A stretch of DNA of 30,363 bases, taken from the NCBI GenBank assembly GCA_910585635.1, contig CAJUFE010000058.1, positions 1-30,363 on the forward strand, given 5' to 3'. Shown piece by piece: positions 7,558 through 14,638 of the stretch. The number at the start of each line of letters is the position of its first letter. The stretch's first letter is position 1. The stretch is from an uncultured Lachnospiraceae bacterium (GTDB lineage: Bacteria; Bacillota; Clostridia; Lachnospirales; Lachnospiraceae). The position numbers and the translations under genes were made by a program. The notes beneath the pieces were generated by a model. That model did no database searches, had not been told where the DNA came from, and worked only from the letters and a program-made list of their open reading frames with translations.

Positions 7558-7938
7558 ATGCGGTTAAAAAATGTTCTGATCGTGGTGGAGGATATGGAAA
7601 GGTCCCGGCGGTTCTACAAGGAGCTGTTCGGCCTGGATCTGGTCTTAGATAATGACGGCAATATGATCCTGACTGAGGGCCTGGTCCTCCAGGACCGAGC
7701 CATATGGGAGCGGTTTATCGGAAAGGGGGTCCAGCCCAGGAACAACGCCTGTGAGCTGTATTTTGAAGATCCGGACCTGGAAGCCTTTGTAGACAAGCTG
7801 GAAGCATACTACCCGGAGGTGGTGTATGTAAACCGGCTGATGCGCCATAGGTGGGGGCAGAAGGTGGTCCGGTTCTATGATCCGGACGGGAACCTGATCG
7901 AGGTGGGGACGCCCATGGGCAGCATAGCCGAAGGATAG
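7558..7938 (+). CDS. VOC (glyoxalase/bleomycin-resistance fold) family protein
   Basis: A 126-residue protein with a vicinal oxygen chelate fold: an opening strand and helix, VLIVVEDMERSRRFYKELFGLDL, and the closing strand FYDPDGNLIEVG, with the Glu typical of the metal site. Such proteins include glyoxalases, dioxygenases and drug-binding proteins; the substrate cannot be told. The frame is open upstream to 7363, but the ATG at 7558 is chosen because AAGGGA lies about 8 nt before it and the family motif starts at residue 3. The 212 nt between the lipoprotein and this gene show no other gene. It converges on the antitoxin-like gene at 8067. Confidence 0.88.
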   Translation: MRLKNVLIVVEDMERSRRFYKELFGLDLVLDNDGNMILTEGLVLQDRAIWERFIGKGVQPRNNACELYFEDPDLEAFVDKLEAYYPEVVYVNRLMRHRWGQKVVRFYDPDGNLIEVGTPMGSIAEG

Positions 7939-8066
7939 CCCGGAGGGATGCGCACTACGCGCAAAGCTTGATCTAGGGTCCACTTTCTGGAAAAAGGAGT
8001 ATTGTTAAATTGGTCTGGGATGATCTATACTATATGAGTGTTCCAAATGAAAAGTAAATACGTATT

Positions 8067-8273
8067 TCAGCTTGTAAGATCATCTAGCATGGAGGCGACG
8101 GCATCTTCTGCGCTGTCGAAGGGACCATGAAGATCTTTTCGAGATCGCCTATCATATATAGCCTTTTGAAGCTGATAAGGGATCGCTGTCGATGTGTCTA
8201 GCCTCAGGCTGGGAAATAATGTATCCGCTTGTTTTTTGACTGTGCCATCAATATGTATCCGGAATGTAGCCAT
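8067..8273 (-). CDS. RelB/DinJ-like antitoxin, orphan
   Basis: A 68-residue protein whose N-terminal half matches the RelB/DinJ ribbon-helix-helix pattern: short strand MATFRIHID, then VKKQADTLFPSLRLDTSTAI. The usual next segment (FLRQAI...GIPFEI) is divergent (PYQLQKAIYDRRSRKD), and the C-terminus ends FDSAEDAVASMLDD, as in many DinJ proteins. In the family, the antitoxin represses its own operon and neutralises a RelE/YafQ RNase. GGAGG lies 6-7 nt before the ATG. No toxin gene follows downstream (8066 to 7939) or lies upstream, so it is an orphan or a remnant. An operator-like palindrome overlaps its promoter. Confidence 0.7.
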   Translation of the reverse strand: MATFRIHIDGTVKKQADTLFPSLRLDTSTAIPYQLQKAIYDRRSRKDLHGPFDSAEDAVASMLDDLTS

Positions 8274-8305
8274 ATTGAACCTCCAATGGATCAGTGATAG
8301 ATTTT

Positions 8306-8334
8306 ATCATATCATATAAATGATATGGGAGCAA
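8306..8334 (-). promoter_or_regulatory. Promoter with overlapping palindromic operator for the RelB/DinJ-like gene
   Basis: Minus strand: -35 TTGCTC (8329-8334), 17-bp spacer, -10 TATGAT (8306-8311). A palindrome with 8-bp arms, CATATCAT (8308-8315) and ATGATATG (8320-8327), covers the spacer and part of the -10. This placement is what autorepression by a ribbon-helix-helix antitoxin would need. Confidence 0.65.
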
Positions 8335-8355
8335 TGACGATCTAGAGGTTTAAAG

Positions 8356-8487
8356 TTGTCCTTTATGGCTTTGAACAAATGGAGAACAGTTGAGCGTGAC
8401 TCTGGTGGTACCCTATCCAACGACTATACTATAGAAAAATACCAGCAAAAAGAGCTGACCATTAGTGAGATCCTTCAAATGCAATAG
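8356..8487 (+). CDS. Possible small ORF or gene remnant
   Basis: A frame from TTG 8356 (AGAGG 7 nt upstream) or ATG 8365 to TAG 8485-8487 encodes about 43 or 40 residues (MALNKWRTVERDSGG...LTISEILQMQ). The composition looks protein-like, but I recognise no family. It sits in the AT-rich island with the antitoxin-like gene. It may be the end of a decayed gene. The rest of 8274-8585 shows only the promoter and operator listed separately. Confidence 0.3.
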   Translation: MSFMALNKWRTVERDSGGTLSNDYTIEKYQQKELTISEILQMQ

Positions 8488-8585
8488 GTCATCCTGTATC
8501 GTGAGAGGCTTTTTCTAAGGGTTTAGGCCGTAATACGTGAAATGCTGTTGATATCAGAAGAATGGATATATATGGAGGTGCCCAT

Positions 8586-9233
8586 ATGGGATATGCCATA
8601 TTGAGCAATGAACCAAATCATACAGTATTTAAATATGGTGGCCATACGATCCGATTTAGGGCACCGCATTCATTGGAATACTATAGCTCAGTAAAAGAAT
8701 GGGACCACGGATATCTTGTCGTTATGGCAAAATATAGCCATAATAGTCAGGATGAGGAGGAATATATCGACCTGGTCCCGATACTTGAGGACCTGTACTT
8801 TGACGCAGAGACCTTTTTAAAGCCGATAAAAGAGGTGAGGATAGGCATGGACAGACAACAGCTATTTGACCACGTAAAACACCACTACGGCACCACCCCG
8901 GACTACCCCTGGGCGGACCAGAACGCGGTGCTGCGGCATAAAGAGAACAGGAAATGGTACGGCGTCATCCTTAAGGTGGGACGGGATAAGCTGGGCCTGC
9001 CCGGTGACGGCCTGGTGGATGTATTGAACGTAAAATGCGATCCCTTTCTCATCGGCTCCCTGCGCATCCAGGAGGGCTTCCATCCGGCCTACCATATGAA
9101 CAAGGAGCAGTGGATCAGCATCCGGCTGGACGGGAGCGTGGCGGAGGATACGATCGAGAGCTTGCTGGACTTAAGCTTCGTGGCGACGAAAGGGACGGCA
9201 AAAAAGGCGGCAAAAATAGTGGAAAAAAAGTAG
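8586..9233 (+). CDS. Fusion of an AT-rich unknown domain with an MmcQ/YjbR domain and a Lys/Ala tail
   Basis: A 215-residue protein in three parts. Residues 1-87 (MGYAILSNEPNHTVFKYGGH...YIDLVPILEDLYF) match short clostridial proteins of unknown function that I recall as free-standing (perhaps DUF7724). Residues 88-205 are an MmcQ/YjbR-like double-wing domain: DRQQLFDHVKHHYGTTPDYPW, RKWYGVILKV, GLVDVLNVKCDP, GFHPAYHMNKEQWISI. The end is Lys/Ala-rich (GTAKKAAKIVEKK). ATG 8586 has GGAGGTG 7 nt upstream and is preferred over 8562. Base composition shifts from AT-rich to GC-rich near 8840-8880, exactly at the domain border, where ATG 8847 would be the natural YjbR start. Two genes appear to have been joined in frame. 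YjbR proteins are described as DNA-binding-like, but their role is not well known. Confidence 0.8.
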   Translation: MGYAILSNEPNHTVFKYGGHTIRFRAPHSLEYYSSVKEWDHGYLVVMAKYSHNSQDEEEYIDLVPILEDLYFDAETFLKPIKEVRIGMDRQQLFDHVKHHYGTTPDYPWADQNAVLRHKENRKWYGVILKVGRDKLGLPGDGLVDVLNVKCDPFLIGSLRIQEGFHPAYHMNKEQWISIRLDGSVAEDTIESLLDLSFVATKGTAKKAAKIVEKK

Positions 9234-9330
9234 CAAAAAGGTGGCGAAAAAGGCAGCAAAAAGTGGCAAAAAAGTAGCAAAAGCGTAGCGGAAAAGACAA
9301 CAAAAAAGGCGGAAAAAGGAGATCGTGGCA

Positions 9331-10317
9331 ATGGCACAAAAGGAACTGAAATGGGCGGTGCTGGGGGTAGGCGTGATCGCCAATGAGATGGCTCAGGCGC
9401 TCTTAAAGATGGGCAGGAAGCTCTACGGGGTGGGGAACCGGACCCATGAAAAGGCGGTGGCTTTTGCCAAGCGGTATGAGGTGGAGAAGGTCTATGACCA
9501 GGTGGAGGACATGTTCTTGGATGAGGAGGTGGATATCATCTATATCACCAGCCCCCACAACACCCATTACCCCTTTATGAAGGCGGCTCTGGAGCATGGA
9601 AAGCATATCCTGGTGGAGAAATCGATCACCTTGAACAGCCGTGAGCTGGAGGAGATGGCCGCGCTGGCCCAGGAGCGGCAGCTGATCCTGGCGGAGGCCA
9701 TGACCATATGGCATATGCCGCTCTATAAGAGGCTGTGGGATATGGTCAGGAACGGGGAACTGGGAAAGGTGCAGATGATCACGGTGAATTTCGGGAGCTT
9801 TAAGCCCTACGATATGAAAAACCGTTTTTTCAATATGGATCTGGCAGGGGGCGCACTGTTAGATATCGGAGTGTATGCCCTTTCACTGGTGCGCAGCTTT
9901 ATGGAGGAGACGCCGGACACGGTATGCAGCCAGTGGCGTCCATCGCCCACCGGTTCCGATGAGCAGGCCACCATCCTGTTAAAGAACGCGTCCGGGCAGA
10001 TGGCCGCGGTGGCGCTCTCCATGCATGCCAAACAGCCAAAACGGGCGATGATCAGCGGCGAAAAGGGCTATATCGAGATCATGGAGTTCCCCCGCGCCGC
10101 AGGGGCCGTCATCGTGGATGCCGAGACAGGGGAGAGGAGAGACTGTATAGCCGGTGAGACGGAAAATGCCCTTTACTATGAGATGACAGATATGGAGGAG
10201 GCGGTCCGCGCCCAAGACCTATCCCTGATGAAGCTTTCCTTTACCAGAGACGTGATGGCGGTCATGACCGCCCTGCGAAAGGATTGGGGGATGCGGTATC
10301 CCGGGGAAGCGTGGTGA
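9331..10317 (+). CDS. Gfo/Idh/MocA-family NAD(P)-dependent oxidoreductase
   Basis: A 328-residue dehydrogenase. The N-terminal Rossmann fold shows WAVLGVGVIANEMAQAL; YITSPHNTHY and the family motif ILVEKSIT (usually EKP) follow. The C-terminal alpha/beta domain includes GGALLDIGVYALSL. It most resembles the sub-branch annotated as dihydrodiol or 1,5-anhydro-sugar dehydrogenase; the substrate is probably a sugar or cyclic polyol. AAGGAG (9316-9321) is 9 nt from ATG 9331 and only 3 nt from GTG 9325, so the ATG is preferred. The upstream 100 nt are the A-rich extension of the previous gene. A clear terminator follows. Confidence 0.92.
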   Translation: MAQKELKWAVLGVGVIANEMAQALLKMGRKLYGVGNRTHEKAVAFAKRYEVEKVYDQVEDMFLDEEVDIIYITSPHNTHYPFMKAALEHGKHILVEKSITLNSRELEEMAALAQERQLILAEAMTIWHMPLYKRLWDMVRNGELGKVQMITVNFGSFKPYDMKNRFFNMDLAGGALLDIGVYALSLVRSFMEETPDTVCSQWRPSPTGSDEQATILLKNASGQMAAVALSMHAKQPKRAMISGEKGYIEIMEFPRAAGAVIVDAETGERRDCIAGETENALYYEMTDMEEAVRAQDLSLMKLSFTRDVMAVMTALRKDWGMRYPGEAW

Positions 10318-10396
10318 TCCGCATTGCTGCGCCTTTTTAAAAGAGCAGATGTCCCTTGATCATGACTTCCGAGAGTCTCATCAAGATCGAAAGAAA

Positions 10397-10425
10397 GGGG
10401 CTGCCGCAAAACAGCCCCATCTTTT
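10397..10425 (+). terminator. Rho-independent terminator after the Gfo/Idh gene
   Basis: GGGGCTG (10397-10403) pairs with CAGCCCC (10412-10418) around an 8-nt loop, followed by ATCTTTTT. It sits between convergent genes. Confidence 0.85.
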
Positions 10426-10442
10426 TGTTCCCTTTCTTCTTT

Positions 10443-11027
10443 TTACGATATGGATCCCGACCTGCGGTGATAGAAAAGATACCGTTCCAGCTCGCTCATG
10501 TAGATACTGGCATTTTGCTTATACCCTGCATTGGCCAGGCTGGAAGCCCAGTCTTCATAATACTGCTTAAGATCTAAGGGCGAGTCCACATCCTGATGGC
10601 TGGTAAGGGCCATCAAAGGGATCCCGCTGCTTTTCTTTACCTGCGGATCGCCCTGCTGGGCCAGGTGGACACGCAATGCGGTCAGCTCCGCGGGTGTGGC
10701 GTGGGCTGCGTCCACATCGTTCAGGTGGATCTTAGTGGTGAAGGCTTTCCCGTGGATGTCCTTCCCCTCCACGTACATGACCGGGTCTTCTTCGGTGGAG
10801 CTGGCATCATACTTCATGTGGAGCTCCTGTCCCGAGACCGGGCTGAAGGCACTGTGCAGATAGCCCATCTTCAATGTACCGTGATAGCCGCCCCCTGGCG
10901 CAGCGGACGGCTGCTGTCCCTTTATCCCGCTTGGTCCAAAAGCGTTCTGCAGGCTGTTCCCAGGAACAGGACTGACGGGATATCTCGCTGTTGGATATCC
11001 CGTATTTTGTAAACCATATACACGCAT
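10443..11027 (-). CDS. Conserved hypothetical protein (194 aa) of clostridial type
   Basis: A soluble protein with a flexible, Gly/Pro/Ser-rich first half (NTGYPTARYPVSPVPGN...APGGGYHGT) and a folded second half: MYVEGKDIHGKAFTTKIHLNDVD, ATPAELTALRVHL, then a helical end (YYEDWASSLANAGYKQNASIYMSELERYLFYH). The 'V-G-x-D-x-x-G-K-x-(Y/F)' strand followed by 'E(L/M)xAL' recalls unnamed Lachnospiraceae proteins; I cannot assign a function. The frame is open to 11123, but ATG 11027 has a GAGGAG about 7 nt upstream and is preferred. A near-consensus promoter lies 300 nt upstream, giving an unusually long leader. Confidence 0.75.
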   Translation of the reverse strand: MRVYGLQNTGYPTARYPVSPVPGNSLQNAFGPSGIKGQQPSAAPGGGYHGTLKMGYLHSAFSPVSGQELHMKYDASSTEEDPVMYVEGKDIHGKAFTTKIHLNDVDAAHATPAELTALRVHLAQQGDPQVKKSSGIPLMALTSHQDVDSPLDLKQYYEDWASSLANAGYKQNASIYMSELERYLFYHRRSGSIS

Positions 11028-11327
11028 TTTTCTCTCCTCGCTCTCCTCGATATCTCCTTTACGGATCGTCATCGAACGGCCTGCTGCCGGGAGCCGCATG
11101 ATCCCTCTGTCGTTCAGGGCCATGTATGCTCTCTTATCCTAAGTCCGAGCATATCGTCACGGCAGATCCCTGTGCCGCAGCCGTCCGTTCCTTGGCCGTC
11201 CTTTCGGATGCCAATGTCTTTGGCTGGATATCTGGTCCTACATAACGCTCACCCCCTGGCTTTTGTAGTCTTTTTCTTCCTCCTTTCTGTGATGATCTTA
11301 TAGGGTATCTTTTGAGGATACGATCAT

Positions 11328-11356
11328 AGTTTAGAGCACCTGGCGTTTTTTGTCAA
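11328..11356 (-). promoter_or_regulatory. Near-consensus sigma-A promoter (minus strand)
   Basis: -35 TTGACA (11351-11356, exact consensus), 17-bp spacer, -10 TAAACT (11328-11333). It would transcribe the conserved hypothetical gene 10443-11027. Confidence 0.75.
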
Positions 11357-11400
11357 TAGTCCCATTTCTGGTCCTGGCAATATATTTTAATATGTCTACA

Positions 11401-11429
11401 TGGACAAGCTGCTGCTCAGTGGTTATAAT
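11401..11429 (+). promoter_or_regulatory. Sigma-A promoter for the AAA-ATPase-like/PD-(D/E)XK gene
   Basis: -35 TGGACA (11401-11406), 17-bp spacer, -10 TATAAT (11424-11429, exact consensus). Transcription would start about 25 nt before ATG 11462. Confidence 0.75.
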
Positions 11430-11461
11430 GTATAGGGATAGGATCTGAGGCAGAAAACCGT

Positions 11462-12400
11462 TTGAAGATGACGGAGGGAGTGTATGAAGAGATAGAGATG
11501 AGAAAGAAGAAGATCCCGATCGGGATCGAAAATTTCGAAAAGCTTCGTTCCGATGATTTTTACTATATCGATAAAACCGGGATGATCAGGGAGCTCCTGA
11601 ACAATGGGGGAGAAGTAAGTCTGTTCACCCGTCCCAGAAGATTTGGGAAAACGTTGAATATGAGTATGCTGGAACACTTTTTCTCACTGGATGGGGATAA
11701 GCGTATTTTTGACGGGTTGGATATCACAAAGGAAACGGCGCTCTGTGAGGGATATATGGGGAAATATCCGGTCATTTCCGTTTCTCTGAAGGGGATCGAC
11801 GCAAGATCCTATGAGATCGCTCATCAGATGGCGGTCCGGGATCTCTTTGAGACGCAGATCATGGAGTCCTTTAAGGAGGATGTCCGGGAAAACAGGGAGA
11901 TGCTGGATCGTTTTTGCGATGCTCTGCAGAATGGAGATGCAGAAACTGTAGAAAAGATCTTCACGGCATATTTAAGGAGGACCATCAGTATCCGGGATAC
12001 AGCCGTAAGGACAGACATGAAAGAAAATTTACCCTCTGGGAAAGCGACCACTAAGGGTCCTAAAAGACAGGACCCAAGTGTCTGCTTTTATCATGGTGTC
12101 CTGCTTGGGATCTTAGGAGTGAAGACCCGGTGGGGGGTCTCTTCCAACCGGGAAATGGGAGAGGGCTATGCGGATATCCTTGTGGAACCGGATACCGGGG
12201 ATATGGGGATCATCATAGAAGTAAAATATGCCCATGATGGAGATCTGGACGGGACATGTAAGAAGGCACTAAAACAGATCGGATATACAAAGTATGAGGA
12301 TGACCTTAAAGACGACGGGGTAGAGGATATCCTGAAATATGGGATCGCCTGCTATAAAAAGCGGTGCAGGGTCATGCTGGCAGAAAAACAGATAGGATGA
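11462..12400 (+). CDS. AAA-ATPase-like / PD-(D/E)XK nuclease-like protein with internal deletion
   Basis: A 312-residue protein. Residues about 15-130 are the start of an AAA-ATPase-like domain (KKIPIGIENFEKLRSDDFYYIDKT, Walker A-like RPRRFGKTLN). Residues about 190-312 are the end of the same family, a PD-(D/E)XK-like region (GEGYADILVEPDTGDMGIIIEVKYA with the D...ExK pattern, then CKKALKQI and ILKYGIACYKKRCRV). Full-length members are usually above 500 residues; the middle, with Walker B and sensor regions, is missing here while the frame stays open. A 19-residue segment with no family counterpart is inserted at 12029-12085. In full-length relatives the function is unknown; they form large families in anaerobes. 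The protein is probably non-functional as an ATPase, although the nuclease-like end keeps its key residues. Start at 11462 or at ATG 11498 (MRKKKIPIG), which fits the family better. Confidence 0.85.
   Translation: MKMTEGVYEEIEMRKKKIPIGIENFEKLRSDDFYYIDKTGMIRELLNNGGEVSLFTRPRRFGKTLNMSMLEHFFSLDGDKRIFDGLDITKETALCEGYMGKYPVISVSLKGIDARSYEIAHQMAVRDLFETQIMESFKEDVRENREMLDRFCDALQNGDAETVEKIFTAYLRRTISIRDTAVRTDMKENLPSGKATTKGPKRQDPSVCFYHGVLLGILGVKTRWGVSSNREMGEGYADILVEPDTGDMGIIIEVKYAHDGDLDGTCKKALKQIGYTKYEDDLKDDGVEDILKYGIACYKKRCRVMLAEKQIG
12029..12085 (+). repeat. 57-bp in-frame insertion with a hairpin inside the PD-(D/E)XK gene
   Basis: Family members read KEN-FYHG across this point; here 19 extra residues (LPSGKATTKGPK...SVC) separate KEN from FYHG. 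The inserted DNA contains a perfect hairpin GGGTCCT (12055-12061) / AGGACCC (12069-12075) with a 7-nt loop. It is bounded on the right by TTTT and on the left by TTT, so a short target duplication is possible. The identification as an insertion rests on recalled family sequence. Confidence 0.5.
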
Positions 12401-12605
12401 TCTTTCTGAGGCAGGATCTTGGCTTCCCACATATATATGCCCCTTGGATGAAGAGGATGGCGTACTGGCCACATTGGAAAAGATCCGGGTCGTTTTCTCG
12501 CTGTCTCATGTCGGCGCCATGGCACGGAACGTCCGGTATTTTTGTCAGATCTGCTCCCCGGTGCCGATCCGATGGAGCAGATATACGGTTACTTTTTATA
12601 CCCAT

Positions 12606-12625
12606 GTCGAGAGTCTTATCTCGAC
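12606..12625. terminator. Hairpin between convergent genes
   Basis: GTCGAGA (12606-12612) pairs with TCTCGAC (12619-12625) around a 6-nt loop. It lies between the ends of the genes at 11462 and 12650. No T run follows. The rest of 12401-12649 has open frames but nothing I can recognise. Confidence 0.35.
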
Positions 12626-12649
12626 GCTTTACCACGGACAGGTGGATGA

Positions 12650-14425
12650 CTATGCACCTGCACCTGACTTGTTCCTGGAAAGGAGATGCCACACAAGCAG
12701 GCAGATCCCATAGATCCCGCACAAGCCGCAGATCTGGAGCGCGATCCCGATAAAGGACAGAGGCCGGCCCGGCTCTAGGGACAAAGGCCGCAGGAAGGGC
12801 GTGAGCAGCTGCCACAGCTTTTGGCTCACGATGCCGGAAAAGGTGATGAGCAGCACCGGTTTCCCGATCATCTCCAACACGTCCCAGACAAAGGGGACAT
12901 ACCCATGGAGGGTCAAAAGATGCCACGCCGCCAGAAAGATCTCGCTGACCAAGATCCCCCAGAGATAAGCCTTCATCCCCAGTCTGGGGATGCCCACCAG
13001 GACGAAGACCAGGCGGAGGGCCAGGGCGCAGACATTCTGGAGGAAGGTGGAGGAAGTCTTTCCCAGCCCGTTCAATATGCTGCCCAATGTGGTGGCCAGG
13101 TACATAAAGGGGCAGAGCCAGCCTAAGACCCGGATATAAGCGCCGGAGGAGGGGTCATGGAACACACTGGTCCCCAGTTCCCGCCCATAAAGGCAGAAGA
13201 CCCCGGTACACAAGATCCCCATATACAGGCTGTAGCGGAGAGCCATGGAGATGGACGCAGCGATCTGCTCCATCTTTTTTTCTGCCTGGGCCTGGGCTAC
13301 GGTTGGCAAAAGGAGGACCGCGATGGAATTCGTGATGGCCGAGGGGAAGAGGATGAAGGGCATGGCCATCCCGGTCAGTACACCGTAGACCGAGAAGGCG
13401 TCCTTATCGCTTAAGCCGTACATGATCAGCCGGTTGGGGATCCAGATTGCCTCGGCGCTGGCTAAGAGGTTTAAGACCAGCCGGTTCCCCATGAGAGGGA
13501 GGGCCAGGGCCAGGAGGGGGAGCGCGTCGGTCAAGGGGCTTTCATGTGGCAGGTCGGCCGCTTTTTGCGCCAGCCCGTCTTTTTTCGTCCTTCCCGGGTC
13601 TGTCTGTGTCCTTCCGGCAGCCCCACTGGCCTTTGTCAGCTGTGCCGTTCCGGCAGCCCCACTGGCCCTTGTCAGCTGTGCCGTTCCAGCAGCCCCGCTG
13701 GCCCTTGTCAGCTGTGCCGTTCCAACTGCCCCGATACCTCTGGCCGAATGGGCTTTCCGGGCAGTCCTCCGGGTCTCGGCAGGGGGCCAGAACAGCAGGC
13801 AGAGGAGGGTAAAGGCGGCGGAGGCGGCCTCTCCGATCAGATGGCCGTAGACGGCCAGGGCCACGGTGAGGGGGCGGCCCTGGAGGGTCATGGCCTGCAC
13901 GATCAAGAAGACGGATCCCATGCGGACGATCTGCTCGGCCACCTGGGAAAAGGCAGGGACGCTGGAGCGCTGCATCCCGTAATAATATCCGTTGATACAG
14001 GCATGGAGGGCCGCGAAGGGGACCGACAGGGCGATGATCAGGAGATAGGGGGCGCAGCGGGGTTCCAGGAGGAGATAGGTGGCGATAAAGCCGGCCCCTT
14101 TCCATATCGTTGCCGCCAGCCCCAGAGAGAGGGTAAAGGAGATCGAAAGGCCGGTGAGAAAGACGGACCGTCCTCTTTTCTGCTGTGCCGCCACATGCTG
14201 GGACAGGGCGGTCTGGATCGATCCGGCACAGACGGCGAAGCAGATCCCGAACACCGGATGGATCATGTTATAGATGCCAAGGCCCTCCGCTCCGATCGTC
14301 CTGGACAGGAAGATGCGATAGAAAAAACCAAGGATGCGGCACAGGAACCCAGTCCCCGTAAGGAGCAGGGTCCCGGTGAGGAAAGCACGTTTTTTCGGGG
14401 ACAGAGAAGACAAGGCCTGGTTCAT
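12650..14425 (-). CDS. SpoVB-like polysaccharide/lipid flippase (MVF/MATE-like)
   Basis: A 591-residue membrane protein of the oligosaccharide flippase superfamily with about 14 hydrophobic segments. The start (FLTGTLLLTGTGFLCRILGFFYRIFLSRTIGAEGLGIYNM) and the later FPSAITNSIAVLLLPTVAQAQA are typical of stage V sporulation protein B and related lipid II/polysaccharide exporters. Residues about 230-290, in the cytoplasmic loop in the middle of the protein, carry an insert with three 12-residue repeats (TAQLTRASGAAG) followed by a Lys/Arg/Thr-rich stretch. Without this insert the length would be close to the usual 510-540 residues. GGAG lies 5-6 nt before the ATG. Sporulation role inferred from the family; other polysaccharide exporters look similar. 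Confidence 0.88.
   Translation of the reverse strand: MNQALSSLSPKKRAFLTGTLLLTGTGFLCRILGFFYRIFLSRTIGAEGLGIYNMIHPVFGICFAVCAGSIQTALSQHVAAQQKRGRSVFLTGLSISFTLSLGLAATIWKGAGFIATYLLLEPRCAPYLLIIALSVPFAALHACINGYYYGMQRSSVPAFSQVAEQIVRMGSVFLIVQAMTLQGRPLTVALAVYGHLIGEAASAAFTLLCLLFWPPAETRRTARKAHSARGIGAVGTAQLTRASGAAGTAQLTRASGAAGTAQLTKASGAAGRTQTDPGRTKKDGLAQKAADLPHESPLTDALPLLALALPLMGNRLVLNLLASAEAIWIPNRLIMYGLSDKDAFSVYGVLTGMAMPFILFPSAITNSIAVLLLPTVAQAQAEKKMEQIAASISMALRYSLYMGILCTGVFCLYGRELGTSVFHDPSSGAYIRVLGWLCPFMYLATTLGSILNGLGKTSSTFLQNVCALALRLVFVLVGIPRLGMKAYLWGILVSEIFLAAWHLLTLHGYVPFVWDVLEMIGKPVLLITFSGIVSQKLWQLLTPFLRPLSLEPGRPLSFIGIALQICGLCGIYGICLLVWHLLSRNKSGAGA
13618..13725 (-). repeat. In-frame 36-bp tandem repeat inside the SpoVB-like gene
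   Basis: Three units at 13618-13653, 13654-13689 and 13690-13725 differ at a few bases and each encodes 12 residues (residues about 234-269 of the protein). They fall in the loop between the two halves of the transporter and keep the frame. Confidence 0.9.
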
Positions 14426-14500
14426 GGCGACTCCAAAAGGAAGTGATCACCATAAATCTATGTGGATGGATAAAGGGATAGAACAGGATACCTGGCTCAA

Positions 14501-14542
14501 CGCAACGATGTAGTTGCGAAAACGTCCCAGAGTCTATATAAT
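14501..14542 (+). promoter_or_regulatory. Promoter with inverted repeat at the -35, for the gene at 14639
   Basis: -35 TTGCGA (14514-14519), 17-bp spacer, -10 TATAAT (14537-14542, exact consensus). An inverted repeat CGCAAC (14501-14506) / GTTGCG (14513-14518) overlaps the -35 and could be a repressor site. The leader is about 90 nt. Confidence 0.7.
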
Positions 14543-14638
14543 GAAGTTATGGCCCAAAAAGGGCGGGACCTGAACGGGAAATAAGGTCCAGGTACGAAAA
14601 AAGGACCGGGAGGAGCCTGGTCAAGGAGGATGGACGGG

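Larger units (their letters stand above)
11028..11461. other. Divergent promoter region with a long minus-strand leader
   Basis: The spacer holds one promoter for each direction (listed separately). The minus-strand transcript would carry about 290 nt before its gene. That leader contains a strong AAAGGAGG site (about 11277-11284, minus strand) that is not followed by a usable start codon, and a stretch from about 11349 to 11134 open in one minus frame but with no ATG. No riboswitch that I recognise. Confidence 0.4.

Noticed and set aside
8001..8057. Short plus-strand frame (IVKLVWDDLYYM...) after AAGGAG, possibly a toxin start
   Set aside because: It starts with ATT only 1 nt from the AAGGAG and has just 18 codons, too little to support.
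11134..11349. Minus-strand open stretch (...GGERYVGPDIQPKTL...) with protein-like content
   Set aside because: It has no start codon in frame and no family match; kept as an unexplained part of the leader.
12444..12713. Plus-strand frame of 89 codons between convergent genes
   Set aside because: It has no ribosome binding site, overlaps the end of the SpoVB-like gene and shows no recognisable motif.
13544..14446. 300-codon plus-strand frame opposite the SpoVB-like gene
   Set aside because: It is antisense to a clear membrane transporter; long opposite frames are expected with this G/C-ending codon use, and its Gly/Pro/Arg-rich product has no family pattern.
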